Translations under genes and position numbers: made by a program | Assembly (NCBI RefSeq): GCF_014287955.1 | Contig: NZ_JACOPD010000001.1 | Location: 248,001-312,000, forward strand | Length of the DNA: 64,000 bases | Direction: 5' to 3' | From: Lachnospira hominis (ex Liu et al. 2021) | GTDB lineage: Bacteria; Bacillota; Clostridia; Lachnospirales; Lachnospiraceae | The notes under the pieces: model-generated | What the model was told of the DNA's origin: nothing | Databases searched by the model: none | What the model saw: the letters and a program-made list of their open reading frames with translations, nothing else | Shown here: piece after piece, positions 9,237 through 18,003 of the stretch | How the letters are laid out: each line of letters begins with the position of its first letter | Position numbering within the stretch: the first letter of the stretch is position 1

Positions 9237-10001
9237 TCAGTCAAACTCAACTTCGTAAAACGTATAATGTGTAAATGTGTTATTGTTATATGTCTTTATC
9301 TTGTAATATTTTGTCTCGGCAGTTCCGTCAGTATATGTCGTGTCTATTCTTATTACTGCTTTATTCAATTCTTTACAGAACTTGACATTCAAATCATTGT
9401 AGCTGGTCGCACTTGAATTTTCATCTCCAAAAAGTACAATTATCGGTCTGTGAGTATCACCATTTTCTATAATCTGTTTGTCTGTCCCATTTACCTTAAA
9501 AATATCATCAGCCTCTGATATTCCTATCTTATCAATAGTTTCCTGATAAGAATCTCCGAGCTGTTTAATATAACCTTTTGCGTTATATAATGAATACTCT
9601 TTTTTTACCATCTTATCGTCTCTGTCCACATACGGCAGTGCCACATACTTATACCAGCAGGTTCTCTTTTTGTAATCAAATGACCTGTCACCAATAAAAA
9701 AAGATTTATCCGTTCTCAGCGAAAATGATTCCTTCCTGATTTCCGTCTCCGATTTAACCTCTTTTTCAATCAATGGATATGTGACAATCATTTTCTTTGT
9801 CTTAAACTCATGATACCTGATGCCGTCTTCCTCAAAATCTCTCTCCTCAACATCCGACGCCAACACTATCTTTTCAAGATATTCGTCACCAAGTGTCATA
9901 TCCTCCGGAACTCTTTTACGTTTTTCACATCCCATTCCTGCTAATATCATCCCGATTGCAAGAACAAGACAACTCCCCCTGATTAAAAATCTTCTTTTCA
10001 T
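9237..10001 (-). CDS. Predicted lipoprotein associated with the FtsX permease
   Basis: About 254 residues starting MKRRFLIRGSCLVLAIGM; a signal segment ends in ILAGMGCEKRKR. The lipobox (GMGC) is weak but the Cys is well placed for lipid attachment. The rest is hydrophilic, with no domain I recognise. AAGAGGT precedes the ATG at 10001; a 10-residue longer form is possible but lacks as good a site. First gene of a three-gene unit with the permease (36 nt downstream) and the ATPase, so it may be the surface partner or substrate-binding part. Confidence 0.7.
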   Translation of the reverse strand: MKRRFLIRGSCLVLAIGMILAGMGCEKRKRVPEDMTLGDEYLEKIVLASDVEERDFEEDGIRYHEFKTKKMIVTYPLIEKEVKSETEIRKESFSLRTDKSFFIGDRSFDYKKRTCWYKYVALPYVDRDDKMVKKEYSLYNAKGYIKQLGDSYQETIDKIGISEADDIFKVNGTDKQIIENGDTHRPIIVLFGDENSSATSYNDLNVKFCKELNKAVIRIDTTYTDGTAETKYYKIKTYNNNTFTHYTFYEVEFD

Positions 10002-10131
10002 AAATACCTCTTTTCCCTTTAAACTCCCCATACAATTTAAAGATTTTAAAATTGCAGATTGAATTTTGCTCTTCTAAATCTATATACGAAGTATTTTATT
10101 TTTTAGTTGTAAAATGTTTATATTTTTTTAA

Positions 10132-10183
10132 CATTTAAAAACCGGCCGCAAAAGCCAGATTTTACTGACTTTACGACCGGTTT
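10132..10183 (-). terminator. Intrinsic terminator after the ABC-F gene
   Basis: Minus-strand stem AAACCGGTCG/CGGCCGGTTT continued by AAAGTCAG/CTGGCTTT (G-U pairs allowed), small loop, then TTTTT. Placed 35 nt after the ABC-F stop codon. Confidence 0.85.
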
Positions 10184-10217
10184 CTGATATTATATATAAT
10201 TTTATTTTTGAAAATTT

Positions 10218-12047
10218 TTAATTCTGCTTCTGGGCTTCTATCTTTTCTGCAAGGTCGTTAAGATACACCCATCTGTCCATCTTGTGTTCAAGCTGTGCTT
10301 CAACATCCGCTTTTTCCTGCATCAGTTCATTCAACCTGCTGTACTGTGTTGCAGCACCTGCAATCTCACCATCAAGTTCCTCAATTTTTGACTCAAGTGA
10401 TGCAATATCATCATCTATCGTATCATATTCTTTTTGCTCGGCATATGTAAACTTCAGCTTGTTTTCTCTTTCCTTATAATACTTTTTAGGTTTTGCAGAT
10501 GTCGTATCACCAGATACAGCTTCTTTTACTGACTGCGTAGCACCATCAGATGCAATACCGTTTTCTGCCTGTTTTTTCTCATAATAATCCGAAAAACCAC
10601 CCTCGTACTGCTTTAATCTGCCACCGCCCTCAAATGAAAAGATACGGTCAACAGTTCTGTCAAGGAAATATCTGTCATGCGAAACCACTATAACTATTCC
10701 TGCAAATCCATCAAGATAATCTTCTAATATTTCAAGTGTCTCAATATCAAGGTCATTAGTCGGCTCATCGAGTATAAGGACATTAGGTGCACTCATAAGC
10801 ACGCTTAAAAGATACAGCCTTCTCTTCTCGCCGCCAGACAGCTTGGATATTGGTGTCCACTGGCTCTTTGGTCCAAAAAGAAACTTCTCGCACATCTGCG
10901 AAGCAGTAGCTTTTCCTGTAGCTGTTGTCACATACTCTCCTATGCTTCTTACAAATTCAAGAACAGTCATCTTTTCATCAAGAGGTTCATTTTCCTGCAT
11001 AAAATAGCCAATTCTTACAGTATCGCCAATCTCCACACTGCCTGAATCAGGCTTCAGATTACCTGTTATTATCTTCATAAGCGTAGACTTGCCACATCCG
11101 TTTTTTCCGATTATGCCGATTCTGTCATCACGCAGAAAAATATATGTAAAATCATCTATCACTTTCTTTTCTCCAAAGCTTTTACATATATCTGACAATT
11201 CTATAGTCTTTTTGCCAAGACGCGTGCTTACAGAATTCATTTCAAGTGCTTTATTTTCAAAGCTTGCTCTTGCCTGCCTTGACGCTTCTTTCATATCTTC
11301 ATATCTGTCAATTCTTGCCTGCTGTTTTGTCGAACGTGCCTGACAGCCACGTCTTATCCATTCAAGTTCCCGGCGTAAAATATTGGCACGTTTAGCTTCC
11401 GTCGCACGCTCCATCTCCTCACGCTGGGTTTTTAACTCAAGAAACCCGGAATAATTTGTATCGTAACCATATAATTTGCCACCGTCAAGTTCAACAATCC
11501 TGTTTGTTACATTATCAAGGAAATACCTGTCATGCGTTACCATTATAAGTTCGCCCTTGAATTTCTTAATATATTCTTCAAGCCATATAACCATATCACT
11601 GTCAAGGTGGTTGGTAGGCTCATCAAGTATAAGAACCTCGGCAGGTGACACAAGTGTTCTTGCAAGTGCAATCCTTTTTCTCTGTCCACCGGAAAGAGTA
11701 TTGATTGCAGCGTCAAAATCAGTTATTCCAAGCTTTGTAAGTATTGTCTTTGCCTCAGCTTCACTTGCATTATTTTTATCTTTAATAACATAACCCACAA
11801 TCGTATCACCAGGATTAAACTGCGGTGCCTGTGCAAGATATGACACTGTAACTCCACGCCCGGAAACAATTTCTCCCGCGTCAGGTTCCTCAATTCCTGC
11901 AATAATTTTTAAAAATGTTGATTTTCCTGTACCATTTACACCGATAACGCCTATTTTGTCGCCTTTATTTACGCCAAGCACGACTTTATCAAACAATACC
12001 TTTTCACCATATGTTTTACTGATTTTTTCTGCATTTAAAATATTCAT
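10218..12047 (-). CDS. ABC-F family ATPase, Uup-like
   Basis: Soluble twin-ATPase protein of 609 residues without membrane segments. First cassette: Walker A GVNGTGKST (about 36-44), signature LSGGQRKRIALARTL, Walker B VLILDEPTNHLD. Second: GKNGCGKST, LSGGEKRRLYLLS, VLILDEPTNDLD. Between them is the interdomain linker with ELEWIRRGCQARSTKQQARI. The C-terminus (about 530-609) is a charged coiled coil as in Uup. ABC-F proteins act on ribosomes or, for Uup, are linked to ribosome quality control and DNA recombination phenotypes. It overlaps the upstream SulP gene by 4 nt. A resistance role is not supported. Confidence 0.9.
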   Translation of the reverse strand: MNILNAEKISKTYGEKVLFDKVVLGVNKGDKIGVIGVNGTGKSTFLKIIAGIEEPDAGEIVSGRGVTVSYLAQAPQFNPGDTIVGYVIKDKNNASEAEAKTILTKLGITDFDAAINTLSGGQRKRIALARTLVSPAEVLILDEPTNHLDSDMVIWLEEYIKKFKGELIMVTHDRYFLDNVTNRIVELDGGKLYGYDTNYSGFLELKTQREEMERATEAKRANILRRELEWIRRGCQARSTKQQARIDRYEDMKEASRQARASFENKALEMNSVSTRLGKKTIELSDICKSFGEKKVIDDFTYIFLRDDRIGIIGKNGCGKSTLMKIITGNLKPDSGSVEIGDTVRIGYFMQENEPLDEKMTVLEFVRSIGEYVTTATGKATASQMCEKFLFGPKSQWTPISKLSGGEKRRLYLLSVLMSAPNVLILDEPTNDLDIETLEILEDYLDGFAGIVIVVSHDRYFLDRTVDRIFSFEGGGRLKQYEGGFSDYYEKKQAENGIASDGATQSVKEAVSGDTTSAKPKKYYKERENKLKFTYAEQKEYDTIDDDIASLESKIEELDGEIAGAATQYSRLNELMQEKADVEAQLEHKMDRWVYLNDLAEKIEAQKQN

Positions 12048-14239
12048 GATTCACTGTCTTCTCCGTGATTATAAAGTTCCTTTAATTTCTCTGCGAGTTT
12101 TGGATCACTCTTTTCAAGCTTTTCTATATGCTCTTTTCTTACCTGTATCATATGTTCATAAGCCTTAGGGTTGGCATTTTTAAAATGTGCTGCCATCTTT
12201 CTTCTGTGTTCATGAAGTGCCTTGATAGCTTCCGGATTAAGGCTCTGAAGCTTCTTCTCAACAACAGCACGTCTCTCTTCAATTCTTTCCTCAAGCTGTT
12301 TTGGATCATGATGTCCTCGCTGTGCTATTTCTGACAGATGCATCTCAAGTCTGTCAAGAAGTTCATCTTCATCAAACAAACCGATACGTCCCCATGACGC
12401 ATGCTGCTCAGCATCTTTAATAATACCTTTTTCATCTATATCGCCATCAGCAACTTTTCCGGCAACTTCAAGTGCAAGTTTTTCCATCCGTTCATCAGCA
12501 TCATCCCCGAAAGCCCATTCAAACTCGGCAAGTTCATCATTGCTCTCAAGCACTGTGTCCATAGGAGTCATGCCATCCCTGTCTTCAAGCGGATATGGTC
12601 TAACTACTCCGGCGTCTCTTAAAGCTAATGAAATGGTTCTTCGCACAGCACCTTTTTCAATAAGCTCACCGGCTCCAAGCTTTCTTAGCAGATCATTTAC
12701 TGCACCGACATGCTCGGTTATGTAAAATTTTATCCCTTTGTTTTCAAGCTTTCCTGCAAGAAGCACAAGTCTGTCTGCCGCGGTTATATCAATGCTTCCA
12801 ATACCGCTGGCATCAACTATAACCTGCTTTGTGTCAGGCATTACCGCCTTTTCTATATCATTTACAAAAACATTGATATTTGCAAAAAACAAAGTACCGC
12901 TGAACCTGTAAATAACAGTATTTTTTACAGCATGTGCATTACGGTTTCTCTCCATATCATAAAAACCGTTCTGTCCCGGAATAATACCCAGAAGTCCTCT
13001 CGGAGGAACCGACGCCTTTATAATAACTGAAACAAATGAAAGCACAATACCAATTATAACGCCGTAAATAGTTCCAAATATAAGAACACCAAGAAATGCT
13101 CCCGTAAATATTGCAAACTCTACTTTATCAGTCTTCCAGAGCTTCTTTGCCATTCCAAATTCAAGAATTCCCATAAGTGCCGCAATAACTATACCTGTAA
13201 GAACCGGAACCGGAAGATATGCAATAAACCCTGTTCCAAACATAAGAACAAGAAGCATTGTCACAGCAGCTACAAGAGACATCATCTGTGATTTAACGCC
13301 AAACTGCTCTGCAATACCCGTTCTTGATACACTACCGTTAAGCGGACAGCATCCGTTAAATGCGGCACAGAAATTAGAGACAGAATATGCAAGAATTTCT
13401 CTGTTATTTTGTATTTTGTAATCATTTTTTATTGCATAATTGCACGCAGTTAAAAGTGTAGATGACACAATTACAAGTGCAACCGTAAGACCAAGTGTTA
13501 TAATCTGTGCCGGATGTTCTGACAATACCGAAAAATCAAGCATTTTAAACTTTGGAAGCCCCGGCTCAACCTTAGGAAGCAGTTTGACACCATATCTGTC
13601 AACATGAAATACTGCAGTGGACAATGCACCGACAAGCATCATAATTACTGACATTGGAAACTTTTTTGATATTTTTTTGCTTATAAGCACAACAGCAATT
13701 GTACCCACACCCATAATGAGTGAAAGCAGATTAAAACTTCCAAGCTGTGAGATTATGTGGCTTACAAGTTCAAATACTTCACCTGTTCCGGCTGTTCCAC
13801 CAAAAAGCTTTGCAACCTGCATAAGTATGATTGTACATCCGATTCCCGATATAAATCCGCCAAGCACAGGCTTTGATATATAATTAACAAGCTTTCCCGC
13901 CCTTACTAAGAAGAAAAGCAGAAGCCAGCACGCAGTAACGAATGTTATGACCGTCACAACCCGCATCGCTTCTTCACTTCCTGATGCAATTCCAAGCGTT
14001 GCAATTGTTCCGCCGACAAGTGCCGCAGGAGCCGCATCAACACCAAATACAAACTGTGGTGATGAAGAGATAAGTCCAAACACTATTACAGGAAAAAGCG
14101 AACCATAAAGACCATATACTACAGGAAGCCCTGCTACCTGGGAATATCCCATGGAAATAGGGATTGATATAAGTGCAACTATAATACCTGATATTATGTC
14201 TTTCATCAGATATTCACGTTTATAATTCTTAAAATTCAA
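12044..14239 (-). CDS. SulP family anion transporter with STAS domain and long acidic tail
   Basis: SulP/SLC26 transporters move sulfate, bicarbonate or other anions. The 731-residue protein has the N-terminal membrane domain (about 1-400; ISMGYSQVAGLPVVYGLYGS is the conserved first half) and a STAS domain (about 425-540; VIVDASGIGSIDITAADRLV). A highly charged helical extension of about 180 residues, ending LYNHGEDSES, goes beyond the usual SulP length. The start is TTG at 14239, 5 nt after AGGAGGG; the next ATG is 11 codons later with no such site. ATGA overlap with the ABC-F gene. Confidence 0.87.
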   Translation of the reverse strand: MNFKNYKREYLMKDIISGIIVALISIPISMGYSQVAGLPVVYGLYGSLFPVIVFGLISSSPQFVFGVDAAPAALVGGTIATLGIASGSEEAMRVVTVITFVTACWLLLFFLVRAGKLVNYISKPVLGGFISGIGCTIILMQVAKLFGGTAGTGEVFELVSHIISQLGSFNLLSLIMGVGTIAVVLISKKISKKFPMSVIMMLVGALSTAVFHVDRYGVKLLPKVEPGLPKFKMLDFSVLSEHPAQIITLGLTVALVIVSSTLLTACNYAIKNDYKIQNNREILAYSVSNFCAAFNGCCPLNGSVSRTGIAEQFGVKSQMMSLVAAVTMLLVLMFGTGFIAYLPVPVLTGIVIAALMGILEFGMAKKLWKTDKVEFAIFTGAFLGVLIFGTIYGVIIGIVLSFVSVIIKASVPPRGLLGIIPGQNGFYDMERNRNAHAVKNTVIYRFSGTLFFANINVFVNDIEKAVMPDTKQVIVDASGIGSIDITAADRLVLLAGKLENKGIKFYITEHVGAVNDLLRKLGAGELIEKGAVRRTISLALRDAGVVRPYPLEDRDGMTPMDTVLESNDELAEFEWAFGDDADERMEKLALEVAGKVADGDIDEKGIIKDAEQHASWGRIGLFDEDELLDRLEMHLSEIAQRGHHDPKQLEERIEERRAVVEKKLQSLNPEAIKALHEHRRKMAAHFKNANPKAYEHMIQVRKEHIEKLEKSDPKLAEKLKELYNHGEDSES

Positions 14240-14399
14240 AATGTCCCTCCTACTATTTTTTGCAAGAGAAATGCAGTTATCTATGCAGAATCCCTGTATC
14301 TTCTCTTTGTTTATGCGAAGTAATTTTTCTTTGTGTATTTTATTTTATATCATAATGGCTTACATGTCTGCAAATTTTTTATAAAAAATATCGTTCTGA

Positions 14400-14428
14400 T
14401 TGTGCAAATGATTATTTTAATGTATACT
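14400..14428 (+). promoter_or_regulatory. Promoter of the methyltransferase gene
   Basis: TTGTGC (14400-14405) and TATACT (14423-14428) with a 17-bp spacer, about 50 bp before the start codon. The same intergenic region must also hold the divergent SulP promoter; a TTGCAG/TATAAA pair with an 18-bp spacer on the minus strand is the best guess for it. Confidence 0.6.
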
Positions 14429-14477
14429 GATAGCGGTATACTTTGTATTATTTATAAAATGAAAGGTAATAAATTTT

Positions 14478-15368
14478 ATGTTTATCGCACAAAACTGGAA
14501 AGATTATGAAGTTATAGATACATCTGACAAAGAAAAACTTGAACGCTGGGGAGATTACATACTTGTAAGACCGGACCCACAGGTTATCTGGAATACTCCA
14601 AAGACTAACAAAGGCTGGAAGCATATGAATGCCCACTACCACAGAAGTGCCAAAGGCGGCGGCGACTGGGAGTTCTTTGATTTGCCAAAACAGTGGCAGA
14701 TTTCATATAACAGTCCTTCATTTGACACGCCTCTAATATTTAACCTGAAGCCGTTCAGCTTCAAACACACAGGCCTTTTCCCTGAACAGGCTGCTAACTG
14801 GGACTGGTTTGGCAAACTTATATCAGATGCAAAAGCTGCAGACCCTGAAAGAACAATCAAGGTTTTAAATCTTTTTGCTTATACAGGCGGTGCAACACTT
14901 TCATGTGCTGCTGCCGGTGCAGCCGTAACACATGTAGACGCTTCAAAAGGCATGGTGACATGGGCTAAGGAAAATGCCGCTTCAAGCGGACTTTCGGATA
15001 AGCCGATACGCTGGATTGTAGATGACTGTGTCAAGTTTGTAGAACGTGAAATCCGACGTGGCAATCACTACGATGCAATTATTATGGATCCCCCATCTTA
15101 CGGCCGCGGTCCTAAGGGTGAAATCTGGAAAATAGAAGATGCAATCCATCCGCTTGTATCCAAGTGTGCCGGACTTCTTACAGACAAGCCTTTATTTTTC
15201 CTTATCAACTCATACACGACAGGACTTCAGCCTGCAGTTTTAAGTTATCTTTTAAATACCGAATTAAAGAAATTTAACGGTCATGTTGACTCCCAGGAGG
15301 TCGGACTGCCTGTAACATCTAACGGACTTGTGCTTCCATGCGGAGCATCCGGACGTTTCTATCTGTAA
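14478..15368 (+). CDS. Class I SAM-dependent methyltransferase (RlmI/RlmK-like)
   Basis: Predicted RNA methyltransferase of 296 residues. SAM-binding motif I is VLNLFAYTGGATLSCAAAG (about 133-151), motif II is THVDASKGMVTWAKENA, and the catalytic segment is DAIIMDPPSYGRGPKG (about 200-215). DPPSYGRG resembles the DPP motif of the RlmI group of 23S rRNA cytosine-C5 methyltransferases, but no PUA domain is visible. GAAAGG lies upstream of the ATG. It stands alone between divergent and convergent neighbours. The exact target base is not predictable here. Confidence 0.82.
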   Translation: MFIAQNWKDYEVIDTSDKEKLERWGDYILVRPDPQVIWNTPKTNKGWKHMNAHYHRSAKGGGDWEFFDLPKQWQISYNSPSFDTPLIFNLKPFSFKHTGLFPEQAANWDWFGKLISDAKAADPERTIKVLNLFAYTGGATLSCAAAGAAVTHVDASKGMVTWAKENAASSGLSDKPIRWIVDDCVKFVEREIRRGNHYDAIIMDPPSYGRGPKGEIWKIEDAIHPLVSKCAGLLTDKPLFFLINSYTTGLQPAVLSYLLNTELKKFNGHVDSQEVGLPVTSNGLVLPCGASGRFYL

Positions 15369-15375
15369 ATTAAAT

Positions 15376-15447
15376 AAAAAGCAAGCCATGCACATGATGT
15401 AACTTTGGAATGTAATCCATGAATTACAACACTGCATGGCTTTTTTA
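15376..15447. terminator. Bidirectional terminator between convergent genes
   Basis: AGCCATGCA (15384-15392) pairs with TGCATGGCT (15433-15441), flanked by an A-run on the left and a T-run on the right, so it can terminate transcription from both sides. An inner TGTAA/TTACA pair extends the stem. Confidence 0.88.
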
Positions 15448-15453
15448 TACTCT

Positions 15454-16770
15454 TTATTGAATCTTCATATTAGGATAAATTCTTTCTATCAGCTTATCCT
15501 TATAAATGCTGTCACACATATGCTCAACAGGATTTGACGCTTCAACTCCGGCTTTTCTTGAGACATATCTGCTTATCGCTGCACCTGAAACAGCCATGTC
15601 AAGCACCATAAATATAACTATAATCCATGTCATTATCTTTCCCGCAACAGGTGGTATCTTTTCAAGTAAAAAGCTTGCCGCCGGATATAGAAGTTTTACC
15701 CATGCTATTGCCGCTATTCCCCAGTATACGCAAAAAAGAAGATTCACTCTTCCGTTAATATTATATGGAAGATGGCTGTAATCCCAGAATACTGTTCCGA
15801 ATACAACTTCCGTAAAAACAGAACAGCTATATTCATAAACTCCGCCGAGGAAAAAGCCTCCTGCAAATATAAAAAGCGGATTCTTATCCTTTAAAGGATA
15901 AAGCATGGCAGTTGCCAATGCACCTCCAAGACCCCATACAATACTGAATGTTCCGTATATAAGACTGCTTCTGCTCATAAATACACCGGAAGTAGCCCAC
16001 ACAAACACAGTCTCAACCCAGTCTCCGATTAATGCACTAACAAAAAATATCCACACAAGCTTATCTATGCAAAGCCCCTTTGCAAATATTCTGTCCTTAG
16101 TCCTTCCAAAACCTACTTCGTCATTAATTTCCTGACCTACAAGCTCAGGAAATGCTTTATACATACGCCTTGAAATAATTTCATATGTTTTTCTTCCGAG
16201 CGTGCTCTTTGTCTTTTTGAGCGTGTCAGCCACATTACCATATATTCCGCCTGCATAATGCCATTTTAACATAGTTGCTGCTGTCACAAACAAATCAATT
16301 AAAAACACAACTATCGCAATAATCTCAAGAACTTTTACAACATTTACAGGAATAAGCGAATAGACAATGCACACCAGCGGATTGATAAGCCATACAGTAA
16401 CTGCTGCTGTAAATCCCCAACCAAGCACGCTGAATGCACATGTATATCCACCGACATTAAGCTTCATATCAGAATAATCCCAGAAACGTCTTCCTGTAAT
16501 TCTCTTCAAAATTGCACCTGACGCATATTCCGTCATAAATACAATAACCATACATGTAATAAACTGATAAAGTGGATAATCCCACAAATCATTAATATCA
16601 AGAAGAACTATAATCATAATAATTCCATACTGGATACTGAGTGGTCCATTAAGAAATCCTCTGTTTAAAATCTTTCCATATCTGATAGCAGCCACTGTCA
16701 TATCAAAAATCCATCCGAGGAAAGAGTATACAAAAAATAAAAATATCAACTGAATAAACGTATATTGCAT
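15454..16770 (-). CDS. Polytopic membrane protein with duplicated CmpB-like domain
   Basis: About 438 residues, strongly hydrophobic throughout. It appears to be a tandem duplication: the N-terminal half has YSFLGWIFDMTVAAIRYGK...NRGFLNGPLSIQYG, and the C-terminal half repeats the pattern as GDWVETVFVWATSGVF...SSLIYGTFSIVWGLGG. This is the pattern of the putative ABC-transporter type IV (CmpB-like, DUF1113) family, whose function is not established. GGAG lies 9 nt before the ATG at 16770; a 21-residue longer frame has no such site and is not membrane-like. Monocistronic. Confidence 0.72.
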   Translation of the reverse strand: MQYTFIQLIFLFFVYSFLGWIFDMTVAAIRYGKILNRGFLNGPLSIQYGIIMIIVLLDINDLWDYPLYQFITCMVIVFMTEYASGAILKRITGRRFWDYSDMKLNVGGYTCAFSVLGWGFTAAVTVWLINPLVCIVYSLIPVNVVKVLEIIAIVVFLIDLFVTAATMLKWHYAGGIYGNVADTLKKTKSTLGRKTYEIISRRMYKAFPELVGQEINDEVGFGRTKDRIFAKGLCIDKLVWIFFVSALIGDWVETVFVWATSGVFMSRSSLIYGTFSIVWGLGGALATAMLYPLKDKNPLFIFAGGFFLGGVYEYSCSVFTEVVFGTVFWDYSHLPYNINGRVNLLFCVYWGIAAIAWVKLLYPAASFLLEKIPPVAGKIMTWIIVIFMVLDMAVSGAAISRYVSRKAGVEASNPVEHMCDSIYKDKLIERIYPNMKIQ

Positions 16771-16961
16771 ATTATATCTCCATTTTAAATTATAAATTAA
16801 AATTATAACGCCGGGCCAGTGCCGTGTCTGCATACACAGACATGTTAATATTATATAATAAAAATATTTTTACCACAACTAAAAATTATATTAATATTAA
16901 TAAGTAGCTTTTCATTTACATCCAATATTCCGGTGTAAACTTTATGTAAAGATATTTTTTA

Positions 16962-16999
16962 ACATGTGTCTTGTCACATGTAAAGTCTTATGCTATAAT
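16962..16999 (+). promoter_or_regulatory. nad operon promoter with overlapping NiaR operator
   Basis: -35 TTGTCA (16971-16976) and -10 TATAAT (16994-16999) with a 17-bp spacer. A perfect inverted repeat, ACATGTG (16962-16968) and CACATGT (16975-16981) spaced by 6 nt, covers the -35 box. This fits the known form of NiaR (YrxA) sites in Firmicutes, and niaR is the last gene of the operon, so repression by NiaR with nicotinic acid as co-repressor and self-control of niaR are expected. Confidence 0.85.
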
Positions 17000-17061
17000 C
17001 TCACGTAATATTTTAGCAAATACCAAAGGAGGCCGCCTCATTACCGGGGCTTTATTTAATT

Positions 17062-17964
17062 ATGGATATTATTGAAGAAATCAACCGCCTTAAAAAAGAA
17101 AAAAATGCAGTCATTCTGTCTCACTACTACGTCGATGATGATGTCAAAGAAGTAGCCGATTATACAGGTGATTCATATTATTTAAGCAAAGTTGCAAAGG
17201 AGACTGATGCCGATATTATCGTTTTAAGCGGTGTGTCGTTCATGGGCGAAAGTGCAAAGCTTTTAAACCCTGAAAAAACAGTACTTATGCCCGACAGTCA
17301 TGCTGACTGTCCGATGGCACATATGGCAACTGTTGAATACATAGAAAAAGTAAAAGAAAAATATGATGACATTGCCATTGTCTGTTATATAAACTCAACT
17401 GCACTTTTAAAAAGCCACTCTGATGTGTGTGTAACTTCCGCAAATGCTGTAAAAGTTGTCAAAGCTCTCCCTAATAAAAACATTCTTTTTATACCTGACG
17501 AAAATCTCGGACGATATGTTGCAAGCCAGATTCCTGAAAAAAACTTCATTTTCAATCCGGGATTCTGTCCTATCCACAAAGGCATAAGTGCCGCAGAACT
17601 TGCCGAATGTAAAAAGAAGTTTCCTGATGCCGAAGTTCTTACCCACCCTGAATGTACACAGGACGTACTTGCACTCTCCGACTTCATCGGCAGTACATCA
17701 GGAATTATAAAGTATGCCGGAGAAAGCAAAGCCGCTTCATTTATCATATGCACAGAATGTGGCGTATTATACGAATTAAGAGAAAGATATCCTGACAAAA
17801 CATTCTATACTGTCGGACTTCCTACATGTGTAAATATGAAAAAAGTCACTCTTGAAAAAATACTTGATGTCTTAAAAACCGGTAAAAATGAAATTTTCTT
17901 AGACAACGATTTAAAAGATAAAGCTCTTGCATCACTTGATAAAATGCTCGAACTTGCAAAATAA
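17062..17964 (+). CDS. nadA: Quinolinate synthase A
   Basis: Condenses iminoaspartate with dihydroxyacetone phosphate to quinolinate, the second step of de novo NAD synthesis; a 4Fe-4S enzyme. The 300-residue protein has ILSHYYVDDDVKEVADYTGDS near the N-terminus and cluster-ligand cysteines in ADCPMAH (C83), NPGFCPIHKG and CTECG. Length is normal. The start is unusual: AAAGGAGG lies at 17025-17032, about 29 nt before the ATG, with a GAGG/CCTC hairpin and no closer good site. No better in-frame start exists. Confidence 0.93.
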   Translation: MDIIEEINRLKKEKNAVILSHYYVDDDVKEVADYTGDSYYLSKVAKETDADIIVLSGVSFMGESAKLLNPEKTVLMPDSHADCPMAHMATVEYIEKVKEKYDDIAIVCYINSTALLKSHSDVCVTSANAVKVVKALPNKNILFIPDENLGRYVASQIPEKNFIFNPGFCPIHKGISAAELAECKKKFPDAEVLTHPECTQDVLALSDFIGSTSGIIKYAGESKAASFIICTECGVLYELRERYPDKTFYTVGLPTCVNMKKVTLEKILDVLKTGKNEIFLDNDLKDKALASLDKMLELAK

Positions 17965-18003
17965 GCAGACATTAACACAATCGTTTGCAGAATGGAGATT
18001 ATT

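Noticed and set aside
10218-12047. ABC-F gene as an antibiotic resistance factor
   Set aside because: The C-terminal coiled coil and linker fit the Uup group of housekeeping-type proteins, and no resistance context is present.
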